From contig VNKQ01000003.1 in assembly GCA_016508695.1 (NCBI GenBank), positions 2,108,001 through 2,172,000 of the forward strand: DNA of 64,000 nt, in the 5' to 3' direction. The notes under the pieces were generated by a model, which saw only the letters and a program-made list of their open reading frames with translations, made no database searches and had not been told where the DNA came from. How positions within the stretch are numbered: position 1 is the stretch's first letter; the number at the start of each line of letters is the position of its first letter. This DNA comes from Hyphodiscus hymeniophilus (Eukaryota; Ascomycota; Leotiomycetes; Helotiales; Hyphodiscaceae). Positions 1 to 9,805 of this stretch are shown here, one piece after another. The position numbers and the translations under genes are program-made.

Positions 1-404
1 TCGAAGAGACCTTCTCCGCCCTCACGGGCGGCGCGAGCACGAACACCCTCGGAATGGGCAAGCCCTTCGAGGTAACGTTCTCGTACGCCGAGCGACGCCT
101 GCGCAAGCTCGCGCACGACCACGACCTCGCGATGCGCGCCTCCGACCCTGTGAGCCTCCCCCGCGAGCCCCTACAGACCGTCTACATGATTGGCGATACG
201 GCCGATACGGATATCCTAGGCGCGAACACATTCCGCAGCCGCCATGGCATCGAGTGGAAGAGCGTCCTTGTGGAGACGGGCGTCTATCGACGCGGAGAAG
301 TGCCGGATTTCCCGCCTACCGCTGTTCAGCGGGGAGTTGGCGAGGCGGTTGAGTGGGCGTTGACTGAGAGCGGGAACCTCGAAGAGGCGGACTTGACAAT
401 CTGA
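1..404 (+). CDS. HAD-superfamily class IIA hydrolase, 3' part
   Basis: Only the C-terminal part of the gene is in the window; the frame is open from base 3 to the TGA at 402-404. The translation contains GMGKPFEVTFSYAERR and then YMIGDTADTDILGANTF, which is the HAD motif III/IV block (GDxxxTD) that binds Mg in aspartate-nucleophile phosphatases. The G-K-P stretch before it matches HAD-IIA proteins of the YKR070W / CECR5 type, which are often mitochondrial and have no firmly established substrate. The DxDxT nucleophile motif lies upstream of the window. The gene is convergent with the transporter that ends at 1444. The family call is solid; the substrate is unknown. Confidence 0.85.
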   Translation, partial: EETFSALTGGASTNTLGMGKPFEVTFSYAERRLRKLAHDHDLAMRASDPVSLPREPLQTVYMIGDTADTDILGANTFRSRHGIEWKSVLVETGVYRRGEVPDFPPTAVQRGVGEAVEWALTESGNLEEADLTI

Positions 405-724
405 TGGGGGTTAGGAAGACTCGACACGGGTGAGTAACTCATCACCATCACCTCCTTGGATTTTCTCCTAGCTTTCATATCATGAGGTCGTGGCCAGCGA
501 TCTACTTCTTGCTTTTGGAGTCTGCGTTGAGAGAGATAGCATTCGCTATTTCCTCCAAGTCATCTCATCTGGGAATGAAAATCCAGATATCATTGATGGA
601 GTAGAGTGATGTAAGTTTTCCCACGGCTTATTTAGTACTTTTAAATCAAATCATTAAAAAAAAACTTCGTACTCGTTGATCAGATGTGATGTTTTCCTGC
701 TGTGCAAATATATGAATACATAAT

Positions 725-880
725 CGCTCAATCATCTGATAAACACGTAGATCTTCCGATATATACAAGATGCACCAGAACTATAGCTATTTAACCGCCC
801 AATCATCTGAATTCTGAATGAAACGAGCCTATTCCAATATGTATATGATGAATACCCAACCGCTTAATCATCTGAATCCT
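725..880. repeat. Diverged tandem repeat, about 65-70 bp unit
   Basis: The core (AC)CGCYYAATCATCTGA recurs at about 725-739, 794-810 and 859-874. The second and third copies continue with a similar AATYCT-AMTGAAA segment. Spacing between copies is about 71 and 64 bp, which suggests an old tandem repeat that has drifted. Confidence 0.55.
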
Positions 881-1194
881 AACTGAAATCTTCCAATCCA
901 TAAAGAATTACGCATAATCCATTCATTCCCCTACGTTCCCCAGTTCCCTCCAACTACCTTCATGCCGAAGTCTACGTACCCAAAGATAAGGTTTCTCCTT
1001 GTAATCGTAATAGATTGCTTAGGGATTAGAGTTGAACTTCAGCTGTTGTACCAACTTGGCGCCTCTTCTTTTACCGTTATTTACTTCTACCTAGGTATGA
1101 GGTCGTACTCGCTTGCTGCCCCTCCATCCTCCCGCTCTCCTTATTCTCGCATTCGCTTTCCAATGTAGGAGAATGCGGTGGCTGGGATATACCA

Positions 1195-1314
1195 CTCTGC
1201 TCTGCTCTGCTCTGCTCTGCTCTGCTCTGCTCTGCTCTGCTCTGCTCTGCTCTGCTCTGCTCTGCTCTGCTCTGCTCTGCTCTGCTCTGCTCTACTCTGC
1301 TCTACTCTGCTCTG
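1195..1314. repeat. Pentanucleotide microsatellite (CTCTG)24
   Basis: An uninterrupted run of the 5-bp unit CTCTG over 120 bp. Two units near the right end read CTCTA. The other strand reads CAGAG. It sits about 130 bp beyond the stop codon of the MFS gene, probably in its 3' flank. Confidence 0.95.
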
Positions 1315-1443
1315 TACAGCGCATGATCGATCGTACGAAACGACATTCAAGAAAGCCAAGCCTTTGACCTTGAACTCACCAACCCCCAAACCCCTCCCCA
1401 GAGACTACAGACCACAGACCACGGAAGTACTGAGGGTAGCTCC

Positions 1444-1674
1444 TCACAGCTTTCGAAAAGCCCTCCGATCAATCTTCAGCCTCACAACGCCCACCAACGC
1501 CGCAGCGGCCAGCGCCATGGCGCCTGCGTAGAAGATGGCGGGATGGTACGCCTTCAGCGTGCTGTGCTCGCCGCCGTACGCTTCGAGGAGGAAGCCGGCA
1601 ATGGGAGCACCCTGTTGTTCCTCGTAAGCGAGATACTGTATCTCGGAATAGAAGTGGTGAGGTGGTCGGTCGCA

Positions 1675-1715
<41 letters not shown>

Positions 1716-3040
1716 ATACAGATGGAAGAGAAATGTATAAGAGAAAGGTGGGGAAAAAAAAGAGGGATTTGTGAGTCTGTGACGTACTAATAGATATCCG
1801 CCAGCCCATCCAGTAACAATCATACCCATCGCAACACCCACACGACGACTGCCAAACACGCTCCCGACGACCGTGGGCATCGTGGAGAAGAACCCCCCGT
1901 TCGCAGCGCCGTTGACGATCACGAACGCGATGAGCGGTCCCAATGTACTGCTCACGGGCCAGAGGACCAGCATGCTCAGGGCGCTGAACAGCAGCGCGAT
2001 GAAGAGCGTGTTCACGGGCCCGATATAGTCCGAGAGGAAACCACACGCGAGCCTGCCCACGGCGGACGAGAAGTTGAATCCAGCGACGAGGCCGGCGCCC
2101 GCGGAGGGCGAGAGTCTTAGGCTGGTGGAGTACAGCGGGAGGAAGAAGGGGGGGACGAAGAGGGGGAAGGTGCCGATTGTGCCTGCGAGGAAGAGGGTGG
2201 TGAACTGGACGTTCGCGAAGAGCCTCCACTCGACGAAGGTGGCCGTCGTGATGGGGGTGCGCTCCTTGATGAGCCAGGCGGCCGGGAGACCCGTGGCGAT
2301 CGTCGTCAGGCCCAGAATGCGGAAGGTCCATGCTGGGCCGAGTCTCTGGATGACGCTGTCCATGGCGAAGGAGATGATTGTCCCGCCTAGCCCACCACCC
2401 GCGTAGACGATCCCGTTCGCAACGCCGCGCTTCTTGTTGAAGTACTGGGCGGGGATGGTGGAGACGACCTTTTTCATCAGACGGAGCGTTCTATGAGAGG
2501 AAGGGGAGGAGGAAGACACATTACCATGAACAGCAAACTAGCGCCCACGCCCATGATAACACCAGCAGTAACAAACAAACCCCCCAAATTCCCCGTCGAA
2601 AAGCCGCTGAAGATCTCCCCCGCACCCAGCAGCGCAACACCACATAACGCCGTCTTCCTCGCGCCAATAGCCCTCACGATCCTCGCGTTGACCAGGGCCA
2701 AGAACGAGATACACGAGGTAGTCAACGAACCGACGAAACTCAACGTCGAGGGCGACGAGAGCTTCTCGGCCACGAGAGCTGCCTGGATGATCCCCCACGA
2801 GTAGCTGGTGCCCACGAACCAGAAGGTGAGCACGCTGCAGGCGAAGATCACGACCCAGCCATAGCCTCCATCCGGGACCTGCGAGTCGGCGAGGCGCGAG
2901 GCGGCGATGATGGTGTCTGGGTCTGTGGGGTCGAAGGATGAGAGCTGAGCTTGTTGTCTCCCTTCTTCGCCGCTCTGTTCGCCTCCTGGGAGGTCTGTCA
3001 GAGGGATCTCTGTGGTGGTTGTGGTTGTGGTGGTTGACAT
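1444..3040 (-). CDS. MFS transporter, monocarboxylate-permease type
   Basis: Three exons: 3040-2525, 2468-1788 and 1611-1444. The introns are 56 nt (GTAATG...AAAAG) and 176 nt (GTACGT...AACAG). The product is 454 aa, normal for fungal MCT-like permeases. The N-terminus is hydrophilic (a Thr run, then Asp/Gln-rich). PDGGYGWVVIFACSVLTFW opens TM1 and is the family signature D-G-G-[WY]-G-W. The second exon has IPAQYFNKKRGVANGI and a G-R-L-A-C-G-F-L-SD loop, typical of the MCT central region. The last exon has GAPIAGFLLEAYGG followed by a final TM. Expected role is proton-linked uptake or export of a monocarboxylate or related small acid at the plasma membrane; the substrate cannot be told. Intron 2 contains an unbroken 38-nt C tract on the coding strand. 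The exon 1/2 join (LLFM/VVSTIPAQ) is the least certain. Confidence 0.88.
1675..1712. repeat. 38-nt homopolymer G (C on coding strand) inside an intron
   Basis: Thirty-eight consecutive G on the + strand, lying wholly inside intron 2 of the transporter gene. In the pre-mRNA it is poly-C, ending about 63 nt upstream of the 3' splice site. Its exact length may be unreliable, because such runs are prone to sequencing and assembly error. Confidence 0.9.
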
Positions 3041-4101
3041 GATGGATGGATGACTGGGCTGCTACCTGGCGCCTGGCGTTCAAACCCTTTCTTTTTGAAG
3101 TGTGCAAAAGCCAATAATATTGATTCAATATAATCAAACTAGTATCCAAACATACAGAACACAAACAATCGTTAACTGAAATATCTCAATTCGACACAGA
3201 GAACTTCATCACAGTCATAGTATTTCGGATGTGAGAACTCTTCTCCAAGTCCCTGCTTATAAATCCCCTAGCAATAGCATCGCCGTTCTTCGGCTTCTCG
3301 ATCACGTGTGCCATTTCTCAAGATCAGCATCTTCTTCGCCCAATCTTTTCATGATGACACAGTAGTCGACGTGCAACAAACTCCTTTCTCAATTCATGCG
3401 ATCGAGGATAAGAAAGACGCGCAGCTCAAATCGTGGAAGGGGCTGCGAAAGAATCGGTCCCAGCCACTCTACTGGGATCGAAAGCTCAAGACCATCACAT
3501 ACATATCACGAGGCAGAGGTGAGTAGAAGCTGGGTATAGTGCATCGATTCAAATCTATCCCTCATTTCCTCACGTCCATCTCTGTAGAAAACCAACCGCC
3601 TCAGAAATCCCATCCCTAGCGAGAAAAAAGAACCAACAAATCCGCCAAATTTTGTTTGTACACAGGAATTCACCCTCCTCATATCCTGGCCCCTGGACAT
3701 CTGTTGCCCGATTCATGTAATGCAATGATGCAACTCTATTCGTCGAAACCACATGCTCGACCAAATCTCGTAGGGAGCACGCTGGCAAGGATATCTCCTC
3801 CACATGCTTCAAATGAAACTCTACCACAGACTCGAACGTTAAAGAAAACCAACAACAATCTCAACCATGAGACTGCGTATCCAAACCCAGCCGGCCATCT
3901 CATAACGGTCATCCAAGCCCAATCACCAACGAAGTGACAAAAAACATAAACAGCCTGACCCATCGAGCCAGAACGAAGAACAAAAATAACGCAAGGCTAT
4001 GCAATCACTAAAGTCATACAGAAGAAGATAGACCGGATCACCCGTCATCATAACAGGCCAGAACGCCAGAAGAAACTTTTCGAATCAACAGGCGTGCAAT
4101 G
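3041..4101. other. Intergenic: upstream of transporter, downstream of STE12
   Basis: Both flanking genes point left, so this holds the transporter promoter and the STE12 3' flank. Short open frames here show no recognisable protein sequence or plausible splicing. No RNA gene was seen. Confidence 0.7.
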
Positions 4102-6442
4102 TCATATCGGTTGTTGCATGAGATGCTGGGTGTTGATGAGTTGGCTTGGTGCTGCCATACCGCCAGACATGCCAGGCATGCTCATGGACATCGATTGCAT
4201 GCTGCCGAAGCTCTGGGACATGCTAGGCGGAAGGTAACCGTTCTCGGAGTTGGGGGAAGCTTCCTCGAGGGGTCCGAGGCCGTCTTCGCCCTCGTAGTCT
4301 TCTTCTTCGCCGTAGCTGCCGTAAGGACCATCAGAGCCATCGCTCCGTTGTTCATGTGTTCGACGATGCCTAGGGTACAGGATTAGTAAGGAAATCCAAG
4401 GAGGTATATTGTGCTTTGTGTAGTGTAATGCAGGGACATACTGTGCTAAGTTGTCTGACCGGGAAAAGGCCTTTTGACAGACATCGCAAACGTAGGGTCT
4501 TTCTTGGGTATGTGTTCTCACGTGTCTGGAGGGATTACAGGTTAGCGGCCTGACCGACAGCCGTATAAATGAAATTAATCATACCTTTTCAGATGCTCTA
4601 AACGCTTGAAGAGGCGACCGCAAGTAGGGATTGGGCAAGAGTGTGACTTTTGGGGGTAAGGGCCAAGCTCCATCATTGTTGCACTCCTTGCTCTTCGGAC
4701 TACTCCGTTTGATCCTTGCATGTGCCTCCGTTGAGGAGAGTCATGAACGGACCCCTCACGAGAGAGCTCTTCATTCGACAAGTGACTGAAATCGTTGCGT
4801 TGAAGCGCCATGGGGTTCATTGCTGGGCTGTCTTCGACAGTGGAGAGAGGTGTTCCGTGCCTGGAGAGTTCGAGTAACTCTTTGTGGTGTTGTGCCATTT
4901 GGTGAACTTGGCTGCTGTAGCTGAGCCCGGGGGGAGAGTTGTTATCAGATTCGTCTCCCTCAGCAAGGGGACCGACAGAATTAGAAACAGATCGTCTCAG
5001 ATCCGATGGTCGGTGAGCAGTGTGGGGATTTGCAGCTTGAGCGGCAGCAACCATTGCAGAAACTCCGGGAGGAATGGATGAGCGACGTCTTCTTTGCTTG
5101 TACGTTGGCGATCCTTCAATGACCGAGTAAACGTTGTTTCCACCGAATCCTCGAGTGGCATGCGTGAATTGAGGCCCTGACAAGTTCGAAGGTGGCAGCT
5201 GCATCATTCCGTGAAGGCCATTGACACCTCCCATGTGGTCAGGGATAGCAGTGTAAAGACCGGTCTCCTCGTTTGCAATGTAGGCAGGCTCAGCACCCAT
5301 ACCCAAAGCTTGTTGCGGAGGAGTGATAGGCTCAAATGAGATACCGCGATTGCTGTAGTCTTCATAGTGCGATGAAACAAACGAAGGAGCGGGAGAGTAC
5401 TCAAGACCGTACGCAGGCATTGAAGCATGGCGCTGGTGAGCTTGTGAGACTGGAACGCCATTCTGGTTGTATTGAACACGGCCAAAATCAACTTCCCTCT
5501 TCACTACTTGCTGAGCCATGTTTGGGGCCATGGCCATTTGTTGGTATGCTGCCATGGTGTTCATATCTTCGGGCATCTGGGCCATCGCTTGAGGAATCAT
5601 TTGAGGAGGAGGCATGGAATCGATTGCTCTCATCACAGGAGATGTTGACTGCGATTGTGACTGCGTGTATGAAGGCTGTTGCGCGGAGAAGGATGAGGAG
5701 TTGGCTTGTTGAGCCTTTGTGAGTTGTTCGAACAATGATTGGGAGGAATCAAATTCGAAAGACAAAGCGGGCTCGTTGACAGCCATAGTGGTAGCTTCTT
5801 GTCCCATCTTCTCCCTCTTCAAATCACGCTCCAGCGCATCGAGGAAAAGTCTGTCGTGTGGCACGCTGTACCAGTAAAAGACCTTCTGCTTCTTTTGTGT
5901 TCGGATGCAGTTATTCTTGTACAGGAAATCAAGGAAAGCGCTTTTGGGTTCTTCGAGAGAGGCATCGGTGCCGGACTTGAGGTTTCGCAGATCGGAGAAG
6001 ATACCCTCCTCGAACTTCTTCGAGTTCTTCACTGGTCGACCAAAGGCTTGGAATCGGAACGAGAGGCAACGTACGATGTCGGTGCCGGAGATGTGAAAGA
6101 GATTGTTCCTACGAGCTTGTTAATCCAGCTATCACCATCCTCGGCGCGTCAACATACCATAGCACGCAAGAAACGTATTCGCCGGTAGGTAAAAGGAATC
6201 GTCGAATGTATTGGTCTGGCGTCCAGTCAACAGGAGCTGATATTAAAAAGTATTTCACTGATGACTGTTAGCATTGTATATTTGTGTTGATGGTTCGCAA
6301 GCTCACGGTTATCGACTTGTTGAAGCGCTACTTGAGCGTCTTGTGGCAGGCTTTGTTGAGCTTCACTGCTCAACATGAAGGTTTCTGGTTTCTGTGGAGG
6401 AGCCATCGTCGCATGATGCTGGGAGTACATCATGTGCGCCAT
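4102..6442 (-). CDS. ste12: Ste12-like homeodomain / C2H2 zinc-finger transcription factor
   Basis: Five exons: 6442-6307, 6257-6158, 6108-4585, 4525-4442 and 4369-4102. Introns are 49, 49, 59 and 72 nt. The product is 703 aa, typical for Pezizomycotina. Residues about 45-165 are the STE DNA-binding domain, including APVDWTPDQYIRRFLLPTGE, FHISGTDIVRCLSFRFQAFG and KQKVFYWYSVPHDRLFLDAL. The middle is Gln/Met/Pro-rich. From about residue 568 come two C2H2 fingers (CPIPTCGRLFKRLEHLKRH, then CDVCQKAFSRSDNLAQH), the arrangement found in filamentous ascomycetes but not yeast. Known family role: nuclear target of the Fus3/Kss1-type MAP kinase, controlling mating, fusion and invasive growth. Exon 4 is exactly 28 codons and spans one finger-length unit. 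The first ATG gives the usual MYSQHH start region. The upstream region is long and repeat-rich. Confidence 0.96.
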
Positions 6443-7140
6443 TCAATGGAGTCGAAACCACCCGGGAACCGCAGGTATCGATAAGATGACAACCGTGTCA
6501 ACGGGTGTATTGAAACCGTCTCGATATCGTAGGCCTGATCAGAGGGCGTGTCAGGGAGCAGCGGAGTCTGTTGATGCTGATGGAAGGGGATGAATTGGCG
6601 ACGTGGATGGAACAGTAGTGTATCTATGGAGGAAGCGATAAAACGAGTGTCGTGAGTGCCTGCTCCGATCACAGTAAAGGAGATATGATCCGATGTGGAT
6701 ATGAAGCAGTTGACGTGAGAAGAGTTTCGAGTTTCCGTCCAGCAAGAACTCGCTCAGGATCAAATATGGGACGAGAGAAACCGGCTCAAGTATTAATTGG
6801 GGAAGAAGGGAACACCCGAAGTCGAGGGCAATCAAACGATGGGAAGGGGCCGCACGAACCGATCAGAATGGTTCTGGTACTACTGCTGATGGTTGGGGGG
6901 GGATATCCAAGGCCGAATGGAGGATGCGCTGGGTGAGGAAAGGGGATGAAGCTCTGGGAATTTTCGAGATTTCGAACCTGCGACACAAGAAAGAGAGTAA
7001 GAGTAAAAGGGTGGAGGTTTGGAGATGTCAGATGTGTTTGAAGATTGGGGTTGGGGGGGGTTTAGCGGATATTAAGAGAGAAATTGCGCGAGGACGGTAG
7101 GGTTTCGGGGCAGGTTTTTCCGATTTAGGGGGAGAACGTA

Positions 7141-7157
7141 GGGGGGGGGGGGGGGGG
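7141..7157. repeat. 17-nt homopolymer G
   Basis: Seventeen consecutive G (C on the STE12 sense strand), about 700 bp upstream of the STE12 start codon. Confidence 0.9.
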
Positions 7158-7432
7158 TGGAACGGTGGGCGATGGGTCGTGCAGGGAAAGAAGAGCGGAC
7201 AGAACCTGGACAACGTGGGAGTGGCTAGGCCTGAAATGCGAGGAGGCCGTGAGAAGCTGGGTTATGTATGGTCCGAATGGGCAGGAGTCGGGATGAGGAT
7301 GAGGAGACTCAGGAGAGGAGGAGGTCTGAGGACTGAGGGAGGATTGTTATCTGTAGAATTTCGTCATTACTCTGTGGTCAATGGTTGCTGGCAGTTAATT
7401 ATCTATTAATGATTTGATGTTGATGTGTGGGC

Positions 7433-7434
<2 letters not shown>

Positions 7435-7467
<33 letters not shown>
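7435..7467. repeat. (GA)n dinucleotide tract
   Basis: A 33-bp perfect GA/CT alternation about 1 kb upstream of STE12. It reads CT on the STE12 sense strand. Confidence 0.95.
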
Positions 7468-7471
<4 letters not shown>

Positions 7472-7667
7472 AAGGGACTCAGAGAGAGGAAAAGACCGCT
7501 GTGTTCAATGAGGAGGAGGAGGAGGAGGGAAAGGGAAATGACCAGGGGAGCCCAATATGCAAGCCTCCCGAGTTCTCTTCCCAAGTTCCCAAGTTCCTAA
7601 GGTGTCGCTGGCTGTTGATATTCCGCACTTGTGCGTACTGTGTACCGGACGTCGAAAATAGAATCAT

Positions 7668-7731
7668 ATCAACCAAGCTATCAACCAAGCTCTATCAACC
7701 AAGCTCTATCAACCAAGCTCTATCAACCAAG
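7668..7731. repeat. 14-bp minisatellite, about 5 copies
   Basis: The unit ATCAACCAAGCTCT repeats head to tail. The first copy lacks the last two bases, the next three are complete and identical, and the fifth is cut to 10 bp. Near-perfect identity indicates recent expansion. Confidence 0.93.
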
Positions 7732-8160
7732 ATCCAGAAGAAAGGCGGTCTCCTAGGAGGTCAGCGATACCACCGCAGAAAGGTTAACAATTCAAGACTC
7801 AACCGTGGCCAGTCAGTCCAAGCGAGCAACCCCACTGGCACTGGGCAGGAGAGAATGCATTTCCACAGGATCACAGATTCACAGCCAATAGACGGAGGGC
7901 GGCAGCGAGTCCCAGACTCCCAGACTCCCAGCCCAGGGCAGGGCAGGGCAAATTGCCAGCTAAGGATTTCTCAAACAGGCGCCTTGTGGCCGAAAGGGGA
8001 TATTGAAACACGGCCCTGACTTGGTCCAGCCGCCAGGGGTTGGAGGGCGATGATGGCAGTGGCCGTGGTTGATAGAGGGAGGTGGGCAGCGAGTGCTGAC
8101 GAAGTCCACGAGTTGTCTCACCAGTCTTGGGGATGCAGACAACTCTTCGTCATCTTCTTC

Positions 8161-8196
<36 letters not shown>
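8161..8196. repeat. (TTTC)n tetranucleotide tract
   Basis: About eight consecutive TTTC units (GAAA on the other strand) in the gene-poor block. Confidence 0.93.
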
Positions 8197-8197
<1 letters not shown>

Positions 8198-9587
8198 TTC
8201 CCTCTGCAAAGAGCAAGCGAGAGAGGTAGAGAGCATCTCATGGCTTCAAGAGACACAGATCTGTGTGTTGTGGTGTGTGTGGCATGCAAGTCATCAGGAG
8301 AGTCATTGCGCGGCGGAGACTAGAACGAATGGTTGGCTAGCTGGCTGCTAATTGTCTGAAGGGAAGACATCCATTCTTGACTCTGACTCTTGCGTTCTTT
8401 CGCTCATTATTTCTTTATTCCTTTCCCCCCTTTACTTGTACATGTCTCTCGCGTCTCGTTCTCTGTCTCTGTCTCTGTCTCTGTCTCCAAATCTGCAGTG
8501 GTTCACCCCTTTCCAGAGGGTACCTTACCTTAGGTTAGGTTAGGTGCGGAGTCACGCATGCTGTGCTGTCTGTACCTTATTCCGACCAATCAGCCCATCC
8601 CTCGCCTCCGCCTGCTCAACCCACCCAGATCCAAGCTCTGCCCATTCGATATTCACAGAATGATATAGCCCTCATAAGAACCTCGTACGAACCTTGCATA
8701 ATCTGTCATCTTCCCAGGAAATTCATCGTCAAAGACAACAAAGTTACATAAGATCTGTGCTCTGCAACCATTCACCTTGCGCCCCTTGACGGAGGGACCA
8801 TGCGGGGGACTCCGTAGGGGACGAGGTACGTACGAATCCGCTCGGTCGCACCCAGAAGGGTTGGCCTCCCCGACTGGGAATCCTCGGAAGACAAGGGAAA
8901 GAGGATGTCGAAGAAATGCTCTGTACAGGTACTCGGAAAGGAGTTGGATTACCGAGCTGTGGACAGAGGGGCTTGCTATTATCGCAGCCACTTGTGTGTT
9001 GCGCTCGATGTTCATGAGATGAATTATGCATGATCTTTTGCGAATACCGGCCTCTGCTACTGTGAAAGCTTCCTAACCATCGCTCATCAATGCTCAGGCT
9101 GGAAGGAGGAAGGATACTGGCACTGAACTGATCTTGGATGATAATTGTCTTGGCGGGATGATTCGCGGTGTTCTCGACTCTCGAATGCACTGCCCACCAC
9201 GTTGATGTCCACGGGTAACGCCAGAGGTGGTTGGATGAGGGGTACAGTAGTACAGTCTTCTTCGAGTCTGGTGGTCTCCCATGGTAGGAGTGGCAGTCGA
9301 TCTGAAACGTCGCTAAGGGGAGCTCGGCTTGCTTCAGAGTCTGGCCAGCCCCTCGCTTTAGGGAGGCGGATTTTGGGGATGGAGCTGGATACATTTTGCG
9401 GCGGTAGACATTTTCATCACAATCCTCTATTCATGCGCAGAGTGTGTCTGAACAGCAGCTTGTGAAGCGTCCATGCTTTCTCTCATCACCTGAATCACCA
9501 TTTCACAACGGTCCATCTGAGCAGCCTTTCCTTTGTGCCCATGGGTGGGTGAATGATGTACAATATCACTGTACATGATGCTTCTCC

Positions 9588-9805
9588 TCATTCGTGGCGC
9601 TCTAAGATCCGCGTCTTCCAGATTCGTTGACTTGCATGAGCGCAGCAGCAAAGAATCCAAAGAAACAACGGCGATATAAAAAGATTCCATGAAAATGGAT
9701 CCTCCTAAGAAGGTGCATGTGGACTGCGGACATGATGGTCAACAAACATACCAGGAACTCCCGCATGTCCATCTGTCGAAATGGAATATTCTTCGCCGCC
9801 GCCAT
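9588..9805 (-). CDS. Possible small membrane protein, unrecognised
   Basis: A speculative two-exon model: 9805-9752 and 9704-9588, joined across a well-formed 47-nt intron (GTATGT...CTTAG). It would encode 56 aa with one hydrophobic stretch (WNLFISPLFLWILCCCAHA) and a basic tail. I recognise no family. Unspliced frames on both strands here are open over similar lengths, so chance is a serious alternative. It may also be a remnant of a longer gene reaching to about 10236. Confidence 0.18.

Larger units (their letters stand above)
405..1443. other. Convergent intergenic region with two repeat arrays
   Basis: This is the 3' flank shared by two convergent genes. It has no credible coding frame. 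It holds three diverged tandem copies of an AATCATCTGA-containing unit (about 725-880) and a pentanucleotide microsatellite (1195-1314). The reading frames across the microsatellite exist only because the 5-bp unit has no stop codon in any frame. Confidence 0.8.
6443..9587. other. Long STE12 upstream region, repeat-rich, no clear gene
   Basis: About 3.1 kb without a gene I can support. It contains a 17-nt G run (7141-7157), a GA tract, a 14-bp minisatellite, a TTTC tract and other low-complexity runs. The longer frames at 7414-8019 and 8744-9394 are compositionally simple or start at non-ATG codons, and neither shows domain-like sequence. The stretch probably holds the STE12 promoter and leader. 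Long leaders are common for signalling regulators, but I see no direct evidence for one here. Confidence 0.65.

Noticed and set aside
1113..1531. Open frames on both strands over the pentanucleotide repeat (LLCSA / EQSRA repeats)
   Set aside because: They exist only because the 5-bp unit has no stop codon in any frame; flanks are not protein-like.
7414..8019. 201-codon plus-strand frame over the GA tract and minisatellite
   Set aside because: Its sequence is dominated by repeat-encoded RERERE and INQALST stretches; not a credible protein.
8744..9394. 216-codon minus-strand frame in the gene-poor block
   Set aside because: No domain-like pattern, no supporting splice structure and no recognisable relatives.
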